A stretch of 34,503 bases of DNA from Bacteroidota bacterium. GTDB lineage: Bacteria; Bacteroidota; Bacteroidia; Cytophagales; Cyclobacteriaceae. The translations under genes and the position numbers were made by a program. The stretch spans positions 1 to 34,503 of the forward strand of contig JAEZBX010000182.1 in assembly GCA_023412765.1 (NCBI GenBank), in the 5' to 3' direction. Position 1 is the stretch's first letter. Every line of letters starts with the position of its first letter. Of this stretch, positions 1 to 7,303 are shown piece after piece. The notes under the pieces are model-generated. The model saw only the letters and a program-made list of their open reading frames with translations, had not been told where the DNA came from and searched no databases.

Positions 1-10
1 GCTTCCCCAC

Positions 11-41
11 AATTAACTATTAACAAATAACTAATAACGAT
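11..41. repeat. degenerate heptamer tandem repeat
   Basis: The tetramer TAAC recurs at 14, 21, 28 and 35, exactly every 7 bases, giving four degenerate units of the form AACnAAT. It lies upstream of the CHAT gene. The period and core match the perfect array at 14186-14220. The array may continue to the left of the window. Confidence 0.6.
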
Positions 42-74
42 TTTATCCTAACCATCCCTATCTTCGGGGATAGA

Positions 75-3000
75 ATGGACCCCTCTCCTAAGATTCTACT
101 GGTAATTATTTTTGCCGCGGTATTGCACACCCGTGCTTATCCGCAGGTAGAAGACACAGCGCGCACGCTAGCTAATCAAGCAGATTCTGAAACTTCTAAA
201 AATCCAGAAAAGGCAATCCAATTATTTGTGGAAGCAACGCATCTGGCGCGTCAGTCAAAAGATTGGGAGACGTATGTAAAGAGCGTAAATAAGTTAGGAT
301 CGATAGCTATCGAAAAGGACAAACATCGAAATGCAGTCTTTGGTTTGTTAAAGGATGCGCTCAAGGTTTCTAGAAATTTCCAAAACGCGGATGATCGAGC
401 GCTGCTGCACTTTAATCTGGGAGAATTTTATAACAGGTTAACGATACAAATAGATACACCTATTTTTCATTACAAAGAGGCACTGAATATTTGGAGAAAA
501 TCGAAAGGGGAATGGAGTCCGGAAGTCAGCGATTGCTACCATGGGCTAGGGAATATTTACAAGTATTATAAGTTCGACTTCTATCAAGCAGAGAAATGTT
601 ATGAACAAGCGTTGCTGATTCGTGAGAAAATCGGGTTCACCGATTCTTTAAAACTGTACAGAAACTACTATAGTCTGGCGGCAACCAACCGATCCCAATT
701 CGATTTTGATAAGGCATTATCCTATGGATCAAAAACTTTAGAAGTCGCGAAAAAGTTGGAACCTAGCCGAATTGAATTAGCACATGGGATGGTTGCCAAC
801 ATATATCGGGACATGCATAACTCAGAGCTGGCAATCAAACATTATTTGACGGCGCTTGAGTTGAATGCGAAAACCAAAAATCTCGATGAACGGGCATGGT
901 ATTATTTATGTTTGGGAGAGACATTTAAGAATGATAGTCTATTCAAAGACGCATTACAATATTTTTCGAAAGCTTACGAATTGTACAAAATGCCCGAGGT
1001 TAAAGATCCGGATCTGTTTTTGCACCTTTTGCGTAATATGCTAGAGCCTTACTCAAGAAATAACGATGAAACAAATTTTGTAAAAATACGAAATGAAGTC
1101 TTTAAAGAGCTCGCGTTACGAAACAGCCTGGAGAGTGAAATGGGATCGCAGGTATGGGAGGAGGTTGGAGAACACCATTTTAGAAAACACGCTTATGATT
1201 CAGCATTATATTGTTATCAGCAGGGTCTTAAAACTGCTGTGAGAGGATTCCATTCACAAAACATTAAGGATAATCCTTCAGTAGAACAGATCGGCTTCAA
1301 CTATTTTATTCATGAGATCCTTACAAAAAAAGCTTTCGCCTTGCAAGGCAAGTTCAGGCAAACCGGGGATCATAACCTTATGAGATATTCAATGGATTGT
1401 CTGAAACATGCTGAAAAGTTGATCTCGCTGCAAAGAAATTCGCTCGATCTTGAAGTAGCTAAGTGGGCTTTTCTCGATAAACGTTTTGACCTTTATGAAA
1501 AAATTCTTTCAACGCTTCATGAAGGAGCTCAAAGTTTTCATCAGGATACCATTCATCAACTTGCCTTTCGGTATTTAGAGCAAAGCAAAGCCCGATCTTT
1601 AGCTGACGCCTTGACGCAAGCGGAATTTAATAGTCAAATCACATCACACGATAGTCTCTTCCAATTCTTAAATGAATTGAAGCGACAGTTGTTTAGCACG
1701 CAGGATCTGATTAACCGAGAAATTCGTGCATCTTCCGATTCTCCAAAGCTTTCGGAGTTACGTGAGACCGTCGTTCAGTTGGACCGTAAGATCCAGGTGT
1801 GTAAAGCAACGATAGAGGAAAAACATCCGGGTTACTTCAAAGCAAAATATGGTTACAAATATCTGTCCATCACTGAAGTCCAATGTATCCTGAAAAAGAA
1901 AGAACAGGTTTTGATCGAATTTTTTTGGGGTAATGAATTTGTTTATGCCATGGGGATCGGACATGATCAGGTGATTTTCCAGAAAATTGGTAAGGTCGAC
2001 AGTGTTTCGGCAACTATTAATGCGTTGCTACTTCATTTGAATGATGAGCGTTCTCTGTCATCGACCGACGCATTCAATTCATTTTCTGCAAATGGTTTCA
2101 AACTATACAAAACGTTGATTGGTCCCTTTCGTGAACTTTTGAAAAATACAAGTCGAATCCAAATAATTCCTGACGGCAGGATAGGACAAGTACCCTTTGA
2201 AATTTTGTTACAAGAAAAATCCATTCTAACACAAATAAATTACCTGGCATTAAATTATCTCGTGAAATCTTATTCGATCGGCTACGCATATTCGTCATCG
2301 ATGTTGGTCAACGAGGATGCACGATTGCTATCGAATCCTTCGTTCCTTGGAATCGGTTTTACCGGGGGTGATACAATTAACGGAACGGCTACTCGCCTTC
2401 AGGATATTAAGGGCGCGCGGATGGAGTTAAACGCACTGAGATCACGCTTTCAAAACGGAGAATTTTTGACAGATGACCGGGCAACGGAATCCAATTTTAA
2501 GTCACTGGCTTCAGACTTTGATATAATTCACCTGGCAGTACACGGTAGAAGTGATATACAAAACGATTTTGCCGCCAACTTGTATTTCACGAATACGGCT
2601 AATGCAGCGGATGATGGAGAACTGCATGCATATGAATTATATGGATTGAAATTAAAAGCGTTCATGACTGTACTCAGTGCCTGTGAGTCGGGTTTGGGTA
2701 AGGGCTACAAGGGTGAAGGAATGATTAGTATGGCCAGTGCATTTGCTTTTTCGGGATGTCAGAATACATTGATGAGTCTTTGGAAGGTAAATGATCAGGC
2801 TTCTATTAATTTGATCGACAACTTCTATAGTTATTTTTTGGAGGGCGAAGCCATCGATGCAGCCTTACGAAAATCGAAACTAAATTACCTTGCATCAGCT
2901 GATGAGTTAACAGCTGACCCCAAAATATGGGCGCCCCTGGTAGTCTATGGAAACCTCGATGGTATACAGAAAAATGACAGAAGCAGTATTTTCGTGATTG

Positions 3001-3080
3001 CAGGCGTGCTGGCAATCGTAGTGGTCCTACTTCTATCATTCAAGAGATTAAGGCGAACACCTTTAGTTAGCCCCTTTTAG
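75..3080 (+). CDS. TPR-CHAT domain caspase-like protein, exported, C-terminal membrane anchor
   Basis: This 1001-residue protein begins with a signal peptide (about residues 1-24, ending near AYPQ). Tetratricopeptide-type helical repeats follow from about 40 to 400, then a helical linker, then a CHAT domain from about 690 to 970. CHAT domains are caspase/separase-type cysteine peptidase folds. The expected dyad is present: His823 in LAVHG and Cys870 in LSACESG. After it comes KGEGMISMASAF and a MSLWKVND segment, also typical of CHAT. A hydrophobic segment near 977-993 followed by KRLRR suggests a C-terminal membrane anchor with the bulk of the protein outside the cytoplasm. It converges on, and overlaps by 4 bp, a leftward unit of unknown protein, anti-sigma-like protein and sigma factor. 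The family call is strong; the substrate is unknown. A role in signalling with the neighbouring sigma factor is inference. Confidence 0.88.
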   Translation: MDPSPKILLVIIFAAVLHTRAYPQVEDTARTLANQADSETSKNPEKAIQLFVEATHLARQSKDWETYVKSVNKLGSIAIEKDKHRNAVFGLLKDALKVSRNFQNADDRALLHFNLGEFYNRLTIQIDTPIFHYKEALNIWRKSKGEWSPEVSDCYHGLGNIYKYYKFDFYQAEKCYEQALLIREKIGFTDSLKLYRNYYSLAATNRSQFDFDKALSYGSKTLEVAKKLEPSRIELAHGMVANIYRDMHNSELAIKHYLTALELNAKTKNLDERAWYYLCLGETFKNDSLFKDALQYFSKAYELYKMPEVKDPDLFLHLLRNMLEPYSRNNDETNFVKIRNEVFKELALRNSLESEMGSQVWEEVGEHHFRKHAYDSALYCYQQGLKTAVRGFHSQNIKDNPSVEQIGFNYFIHEILTKKAFALQGKFRQTGDHNLMRYSMDCLKHAEKLISLQRNSLDLEVAKWAFLDKRFDLYEKILSTLHEGAQSFHQDTIHQLAFRYLEQSKARSLADALTQAEFNSQITSHDSLFQFLNELKRQLFSTQDLINREIRASSDSPKLSELRETVVQLDRKIQVCKATIEEKHPGYFKAKYGYKYLSITEVQCILKKKEQVLIEFFWGNEFVYAMGIGHDQVIFQKIGKVDSVSATINALLLHLNDERSLSSTDAFNSFSANGFKLYKTLIGPFRELLKNTSRIQIIPDGRIGQVPFEILLQEKSILTQINYLALNYLVKSYSIGYAYSSSMLVNEDARLLSNPSFLGIGFTGGDTINGTATRLQDIKGARMELNALRSRFQNGEFLTDDRATESNFKSLASDFDIIHLAVHGRSDIQNDFAANLYFTNTANAADDGELHAYELYGLKLKAFMTVLSACESGLGKGYKGEGMISMASAFAFSGCQNTLMSLWKVNDQASINLIDNFYSYFLEGEAIDAALRKSKLNYLASADELTADPKIWAPLVVYGNLDGIQKNDRSSIFVIAGVLAIVVVLLLSFKRLRRTPLVSPF

Positions 3081-3481
3081 TGAGGTTGTTTGTCGCCGTT
3101 GTAGATGCGGGCATAACTTACAGTGGATTCACCAGGGCTATTATGCCTGTGAATGATCTTGTCGATTTTTCCGAATTCAGGCTTGAAATTCTGGCCATAC
3201 CCGTCGCTGAACTGGGAGGCCATAGTTTTTTCGTCTACCTGTAGAACACGATTATAGATCTGCGTACGTTCGTCAACTTGTTTCAAGACTTCATCAACAA
3301 ATTTGAGAATTCTGGATAGCTCTTCGCGTGTTGAGAATGTTTCCTCTATTTGTAGCATTTTGGATTTAGGGTTCAGATCGAGTGAGAGTTCGATAGGACC
3401 ATCTTCCCTACGACTTGCTTTTACCTTTAACACTAAATTAATTACATCACTTTTCCGAGAGGAGTCTTTTGGAGTTGCCAT
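3077..3481 (-). CDS. conserved-looking small protein of unknown function
   Basis: This 134-residue soluble protein has no signal peptide or membrane segment. I do not recognise the family. The N-terminal part (about 13-45) looks like beta strands with alternating charged residues. A predicted helix around 50-72 is followed by a loop rich in polar residues (QFSDGYGQN). It lies 32 bp downstream of the anti-sigma-like TPR gene on the same strand, so it is probably the last gene of the sigma-factor unit. Its stop codon overlaps that of the convergent CHAT gene. The position suggests it belongs to the same pathway; nothing in the sequence gives a reaction. Confidence 0.7.
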   Translation of the reverse strand: MATPKDSSRKSDVINLVLKVKASRREDGPIELSLDLNPKSKMLQIEETFSTREELSRILKFVDEVLKQVDERTQIYNRVLQVDEKTMASQFSDGYGQNFKPEFGKIDKIIHRHNSPGESTVSYARIYNGDKQPH

Positions 3482-3513
3482 GAATATTAAAATATTAAGT
3501 TTGAAATTGGGAT

Positions 3514-4260
3514 CTAATCTACCTTTTCCAGCAACTCCTTCGCCCTGGATGCATACGAAACTTCCATCTCTCCCAATTCCGTCAATATTTTTCGCGCATT
3601 CTCAATATCGCCACTCTTCAGATAACTCAAGCTCAGAAACCATTTGGCCTGAAGGTCGAATTCGTCGTAATTCCTGATCAAAGTAATAAAATTTTCCTGC
3701 GCTTCTTCCGCCTTGCCCAGCATTAAATTTGAATTGCCCAACAAAAGCAGAATTCCGGCTTCCTCTTTCACCTCAAGCAGTTCTTTGAATCCTGTCGCAG
3801 CAGCTTCATAATTTTTCTGCTCATAATCCTGGAAGGGCTTTGTCCGTTCAGGCATGAGGTTGTCGTCTCCTCTTAATAGGGGTTGCACTACATTGGGATA
3901 GGGTGTGAAGTAAGCTGTAAAGAGTTCATCGGTATTGTCCTCGCGAGGTAAAAGAAAAGTCACTGCTACAAGTAGGGCAACGACCGCGGCAGCGGCGTAA
4001 TAGTACCATCCTTTAATGCCCGATGCCATTGGATATGTCTGCTCCCCCTGGATTTTTTCCTCGACGCTCTTTAGGTACAGCAAATTGTCGATCAGTCCCT
4101 GGTTTCGGATAGCACCAATTATGACCTTCTCGCGCTGAAACAATGCCTTAAAGTCTTCATCGTGCTCGACGCGCGCATTGAAATGGTTTAACTCTTCTGG
4201 GGTTAGCTCAGCGTCAAAATATTTTTCAACCAGAGTAATATCTTGTTCAGTAGGCTTCAT
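3514..4260 (-). CDS. single-span TPR membrane protein, anti-sigma-factor-like
   Basis: This 248-residue protein has three parts. A short charged N-terminal segment (1-84) carries the pattern LVEKYFDAELTPEE, similar to the starts of Bacteroidota anti-sigma-like proteins. One transmembrane helix spans about 85-104. A C-terminal tetratricopeptide region (about 143-245) contains YEAAATGFKELL and AEEAQENFITLI. Without a signal peptide, the N-terminus should be cytoplasmic and the TPR region periplasmic. The start codon lies inside the end of the upstream ECF sigma gene (14-bp overlap), the usual arrangement for a sigma factor and its partner. I infer that it binds or controls that sigma factor, with the TPR part meeting a periplasmic partner, perhaps the TPR-CHAT protein. 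No classical zinc-binding anti-sigma motif is visible, so the role rests on context and topology. Confidence 0.8.
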   Translation of the reverse strand: MKPTEQDITLVEKYFDAELTPEELNHFNARVEHDEDFKALFQREKVIIGAIRNQGLIDNLLYLKSVEEKIQGEQTYPMASGIKGWYYYAAAAVVALLVAVTFLLPREDNTDELFTAYFTPYPNVVQPLLRGDDNLMPERTKPFQDYEQKNYEAAATGFKELLEVKEEAGILLLLGNSNLMLGKAEEAQENFITLIRNYDEFDLQAKWFLSLSYLKSGDIENARKILTELGEMEVSYASRAKELLEKVD

Positions 4261-4843
4261 GATTTAAAATGTTTGAATTTTTTTCGATCTCCTCCTCAAC
4301 CAACTTCCTTAGCCGGGCCATGCACTTGCATTTTTGATTTTTTGCCGTTTCCGGATTTTTGTATTGCATTGCTTCGGTTATTTCTGTCATGTTTTTGTTT
4401 TCGTAATAAAACAACTCAATCAGGCGCTGACACGGTTGCCCTAACTGTTCAAGGGCTTTCTTCGCTAGTGCGAACACTTTTTCATCGATGTGTTGATCCG
4501 GCTCGTCGATCAAATATTCCTTGATCCACTTTTCCTGGTTCATTGGAACAAATTTCTTCTCCTTGCGCATATTGTCTTTTGCAAGATTTTTTCCGATGCC
4601 GAACAAATATGTCTTCACGCTGCTTACCAGGTGTTCCAGCTTCCCCTTTTTTATGTTCTCATAAAAAATAAGAATCGTCAACTGGTAAATGTCCTTTCCG
4701 TCATCCATGGAGCAATCATACTCTTTAGTGATCCATTGCAGAAACTCTGTTCTGTATTCTTCGTAAATCGACCCCAGCTCAGTTTGCCCGCCGGAACGAA
4801 TTTTCTGTATGATTTCATTTTGTATGGCTTCACCACCTACCAT
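4247..4843 (-). CDS. ECF-type RNA polymerase sigma factor (sigma-70 family)
   Basis: This 198-residue protein has the two-domain size and layout of group 4 sigma factors. Region 2 covers about residues 25-95 (DIYQLTILIFYENI, then TYLFGIGKNLAKDNMRKE, with basic residues for -10 contact). Region 4 covers about 130-185 (LGQPCQRLIELFYYENKNMTEI, then a helix-turn-helix ending KCKCMARLRK). It is the first gene of a leftward unit and is translationally coupled to the single-span TPR protein. An inverted repeat sits 29 bp upstream. Regulation by the downstream membrane protein is inferred from family practice. Confidence 0.9.
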   Translation of the reverse strand: MVGGEAIQNEIIQKIRSGGQTELGSIYEEYRTEFLQWITKEYDCSMDDGKDIYQLTILIFYENIKKGKLEHLVSSVKTYLFGIGKNLAKDNMRKEKKFVPMNQEKWIKEYLIDEPDQHIDEKVFALAKKALEQLGQPCQRLIELFYYENKNMTEITEAMQYKNPETAKNQKCKCMARLRKLVEEEIEKNSNILNHEAY

Positions 4844-4871
4844 GATAACGACCTTAATGTAAAAGGATGGA

Positions 4872-4891
4872 GTTCGTAACCCGATACGAAC
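4872..4891. promoter_or_regulatory. inverted repeat upstream of the sigma factor gene
   Basis: Arms GTTCGTA and TACGAAC (7 bp, perfect) flank a 6-base spacer, ACCCGA. The element is 29 bp upstream of the sigma factor ATG at 4843. On the + strand it is followed by a short T run, but no + strand gene precedes it, so an operator or 5' leader element of the leftward unit is likelier than a terminator. Confidence 0.45.
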
Positions 4892-4949
4892 CTATTTTTT
4901 AAAGCCAATTCTAGAGACAGTTTAAAGTTAGGTTTTTTTTGGGAAATGC

Positions 4950-5089
4950 GGCTTTCCTTATAAAGAGTATGATTAGCGGCAGGTTGACTCATGAAAAAAT
5001 GCTCGCCTAAAAAAAAAATAAAAAAAATTTACCGCCGTTGGGTTACATCAGGCAGGCCTTTCCATAAAGAGCGTAACAATTAGAAACGG
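4950..5089 (+). repeat. imperfect direct repeat flanking an A-tract, upstream of the LuxR-like gene
   Basis: Two related copies lie at about 4950-4979 and 5055-5089. Both contain GGC(C)TTTCC, ATAAAGAG, a short variable stretch, ATTAG and CGG. They are about 105 bp apart, in the same orientation, with an A-rich tract (ten A, T, eight A) at 5009-5027 between them. The second copy ends 23 bases before the ATG at 5113. They could be binding sites for a regulator of the LuxR-like gene or the divergent sigma gene. This 269-bp intergenic stretch shows nothing else I can assign. Confidence 0.5.
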
Positions 5090-5112
5090 AAAAAATTAAA
5101 CCTCCTAATATT

Positions 5113-5313
5113 ATGAATGCTTTCACATTTAAAGAAAAAGAAGTGCTTGCTCTGGTGTCTGCGGGACTTACTACAAAGGAAATTGCTTCACGGTTGAATA
5201 TTAGTCACCACACGGTTGAAACGCATCGTAAAAATCTTCTGCGCAAATCTGAGGCAAAAAATTCTGTTGAACTTGTACAAAAGGCGCTGACGTTGCAACT
5301 CATGAGCGCGTAA
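5113..5313 (+). CDS. stand-alone LuxR/NarL-type helix-turn-helix protein
   Basis: The 66 residues are almost exactly one LuxR-type DNA-binding domain. The diagnostic sequence is present: FTFKEKEVLALVSAGLTTKE, IASRLNISHHTVETH, then RKNLLRKSEAKNSVELV. There is no receiver, PAS, autoinducer-binding or membrane domain, so any signal input must come from another protein, from dimerisation or from expression level. No Shine-Dalgarno sequence is visible. It lies divergent from the sigma-factor unit and is followed by a strong terminator at 5373-5412, so it appears to be monocistronic. It could be a remnant of a response regulator, but it opens with its own ATG and has no coding residue upstream, so an intact solo HTH is the simpler reading. 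Confidence 0.85.
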   Translation: MNAFTFKEKEVLALVSAGLTTKEIASRLNISHHTVETHRKNLLRKSEAKNSVELVQKALTLQLMSA

Positions 5314-5372
5314 GTCAGAAAATTCTCTTCACGTTGTGGTTATAAATATTCGTCTATAGTTTGGTTGGGTTT

Positions 5373-5412
5373 AAAAACAGGCGCTGAACCGTAATTCGGG
5401 GCCTGTTTTTTT
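5373..5412 (+). terminator. rho-independent terminator after the LuxR-like gene
   Basis: Arms AAAAACAGGC (5373-5382) and GCCTGTTTTT (5401-5410) pair perfectly over 10 bp around an 18-base loop, followed by further T runs. It separates the LuxR-like gene from the TetR-fabF unit. The A/T symmetry would allow it to work in both directions. Confidence 0.8.
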
Positions 5413-5421
5413 ATTTTTTAA

Positions 5422-5445
5422 AAAATATACCGATTGGTATATTTT
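5422..5445. promoter_or_regulatory. perfect palindrome, putative TetR-family operator
   Basis: Arms AAAATATACC (5422-5431) and GGTATATTTT (5436-5445) are perfect 10-bp inverted repeats around GATT. The element ends 15 bp before the start of the TetR-family gene and lies just upstream of its TAnnTTTG motif. Position and symmetry are those of an autoregulatory operator; binding itself is inferred. Confidence 0.75.
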
Positions 5446-5448
5446 GGT

Positions 5449-5456
5449 TAGCTTTG
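5449..5456 (+). promoter_or_regulatory. Bacteroidota -7 promoter motif (TAGCTTTG)
   Basis: Exact match to TAnnTTTG, placed between the palindrome and the GTG start of the TetR gene. Only 4 bases separate it from the GTG, so the transcript would be leaderless or nearly so. Confidence 0.5.
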
Positions 5457-5460
5457 CGCC

Positions 5461-6051
5461 GTGACCAAAGCAGAACGCACGCGGCAATACATAGTGGAGA
5501 AAGTAGCACCCGTTTTTAATCAAAAAGGTTTTGACGGGACATCGCTGGCAGACGTAACCGATGTTACGGGTTTAACCAAGGGAGCACTCTACGGAAATTT
5601 TACGGATAAGGATGAAATAGCGCAGGAAGCATTCAAATATTCCATGCGTAGAGTGCGCGAAATGGTACTTAATCGGGTCTCGAACAAGCCAACATACAAA
5701 GAACGTCTTTCGGCCCTTTTTGATTTTTATTCTTCTTATGTGTTTAGTCCGCCGATTCCTGGTGGCTGTCCCTTGCTTAACACGTCGGTGGAGGTAGATG
5801 ATCACCGAACGTCTATGCGCAGGGTGGTAGTGAAAGAACTCACAGGTACGGTAAATTATATACAGGACCTGATTGAGAAAGGTATTGAAACAAATGAGTT
5901 TCGTTCGAATACCGATGCGAGGGCGTTAGCCTATACAATATTTTGTGCTATCGAAGGAGCATTGATATTTTCGCGCGTGGAAAGGTCTCGCGAACCAATG
6001 GATCTAATTGTCAGCCATTGTAACAGTATTTTAGATAACATCACCATTTAA
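5461..6051 (+). CDS. TetR/AcrR family transcriptional regulator
   Basis: The protein has 196 residues and starts at GTG. The N-terminal helix-turn-helix (about 8-55) reads GFDGTSLADVTDVTGLTKGA then LYGNFTDKDEIAQEAF, the classic TetR pattern. The remaining helices form the ligand and dimer domain, containing a conserved-looking PGGCPLLNTSVEVDD segment. The perfect palindrome directly upstream suggests that it represses its own promoter. The ketosynthase gene starts 3 bases after its stop, so both genes are presumably transcribed together and controlled by the same repressor. The ligand is unknown; given the partner, a fatty acid, acyl thioester or envelope lipid is a reasonable guess. Confidence 0.92.
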   Translation: MTKAERTRQYIVEKVAPVFNQKGFDGTSLADVTDVTGLTKGALYGNFTDKDEIAQEAFKYSMRRVREMVLNRVSNKPTYKERLSALFDFYSSYVFSPPIPGGCPLLNTSVEVDDHRTSMRRVVVKELTGTVNYIQDLIEKGIETNEFRSNTDARALAYTIFCAIEGALIFSRVERSREPMDLIVSHCNSILDNITI

Positions 6052-6054
6052 TTT

Positions 6055-7302
6055 ATGAAACAACGCCGGGTAGTTGTAACAGGTATGGGCACAATATCGC
6101 CACTAGGGAATTCGTTGTCCGATTTCTGGAATTCACTGATCAGCGGAAAGAGTGGAGCCGCGCCCATCACAAAATTCGATACGACTAAATTTAAGACAAA
6201 ATTTGCCTGCGAGGTTAAGAACTTTGATCCGCTGAATTATTTCGAGAAGTCGGAAATCCGCAAGATGGATCCATTCACTCAATACGCACTGGCTTCAACG
6301 GACGAGGCTTTAAAGGATTCGGGTCTTAACCTGAATGAAATTGACAAGACGCGTGTCGGTGTGATTTGGGGTTCGGGAAACGGCGGCTTTTACACCTTCC
6401 AACAAGAAATAATGGACTATGCTAGAGGTGACGGCACTCCTCGAATCAACCCATTCTTCATTCCGAAAGTGATCGTTGATATCGCCTCCGGCTGGATCGC
6501 CATGAGGCACGGATTTATGGGCCTGAATTTTACAACGGTGTCGGCGTGCGCTACGTCTACAACGGCCATCATAGATGCAATGAACTACATCCGATGGAAC
6601 AAAGCGGATGTGATCGTTGCGGGAGGTTCGGAAGCTGCCGTTAATGAAGCAGGAGTAGGTGGTTTTGGAGCCTTGAAAGCTCTATCTACGAGAAATGAAA
6701 GTCCTCAGACAGCTTCACGCCCGTTTGATGTTGATCGCGATGGATTTGTTATGGGGGAGGGCGCCGGTTCGCTTATCCTGGAAGAATACGAACACGCGAA
6801 AAAAAGAGGCGCGAGGATATACGCAGAAGTTGCTGGAGGCGGGATGTCAGCGGATGCGTATCATCTAACTGCTACACATCCCGAAGGCCTGGGTGCAATG
6901 CTGGGAATGAAATGGGCGTTAGAAGATGCCAACCTCAAGCCGGAGCAAGTTGACTATTTAAATCCACATGCTACATCGACTCCAGTTGGAGATGAAAGCG
7001 AGATGAAGGCTGTCTCCAAGTTTTTTGGCGAACATAAAACAAAGCTTATGATCAGCGCAACGAAGTCGGCTACTGGCCATTTGCTAGGAGGCGCGGGTGC
7101 CATCGAAGCTATCATTTGCATTATGGCAATTCATGATGGCATTGTGCCGCCGACCATAAATACACAACACGTTGATCCAAAACTTCCCGAAGGCTTGAAC
7201 ATCATTCTCGGGGAAAAGAGAAATAAAAATATTTCAGTTGCATTGAGCAACACATTTGGCTTTGGAGGGCACAACGCATCCGCTGTATTTGTGAAAGTAT
7301 AG
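6055..7302 (+). CDS. fabF: beta-ketoacyl-ACP synthase, FabF type (KAS II)
   Basis: The 415-residue length is that of FabF, which condenses malonyl-ACP with acyl-ACP in fatty acid elongation. All catalytic residues are visible: Cys165 in TVSACATS, His305 in NPHATSTP, Lys337 in ATKSATGH and His342 in the same motif. They match E. coli FabF Cys163/His303/Lys335/His340 at a constant offset of two. The start MKQRRVVVTGMG is typical. It is co-transcribed with the TetR regulator and lacks the usual acpP and rnc neighbours of the housekeeping fabF, so it may be an extra, regulated ketosynthase. Use in a specialised pathway such as aryl polyene or unusual fatty acids cannot be excluded, but no partner genes for that are present. 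Its stop lies 1 base from the stop of the convergent ABC gene. Confidence 0.93.
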   Translation: MKQRRVVVTGMGTISPLGNSLSDFWNSLISGKSGAAPITKFDTTKFKTKFACEVKNFDPLNYFEKSEIRKMDPFTQYALASTDEALKDSGLNLNEIDKTRVGVIWGSGNGGFYTFQQEIMDYARGDGTPRINPFFIPKVIVDIASGWIAMRHGFMGLNFTTVSACATSTTAIIDAMNYIRWNKADVIVAGGSEAAVNEAGVGGFGALKALSTRNESPQTASRPFDVDRDGFVMGEGAGSLILEEYEHAKKRGARIYAEVAGGGMSADAYHLTATHPEGLGAMLGMKWALEDANLKPEQVDYLNPHATSTPVGDESEMKAVSKFFGEHKTKLMISATKSATGHLLGGAGAIEAIICIMAIHDGIVPPTINTQHVDPKLPEGLNIILGEKRNKNISVALSNTFGFGGHNASAVFVKV

Positions 7303-7303
7303 A

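Noticed and set aside
4872..4900. Inverted repeat plus T run as a + strand terminator
   Set aside because: No + strand gene ends before it; the only nearby genes are the leftward sigma unit and the LuxR-like gene that starts downstream.
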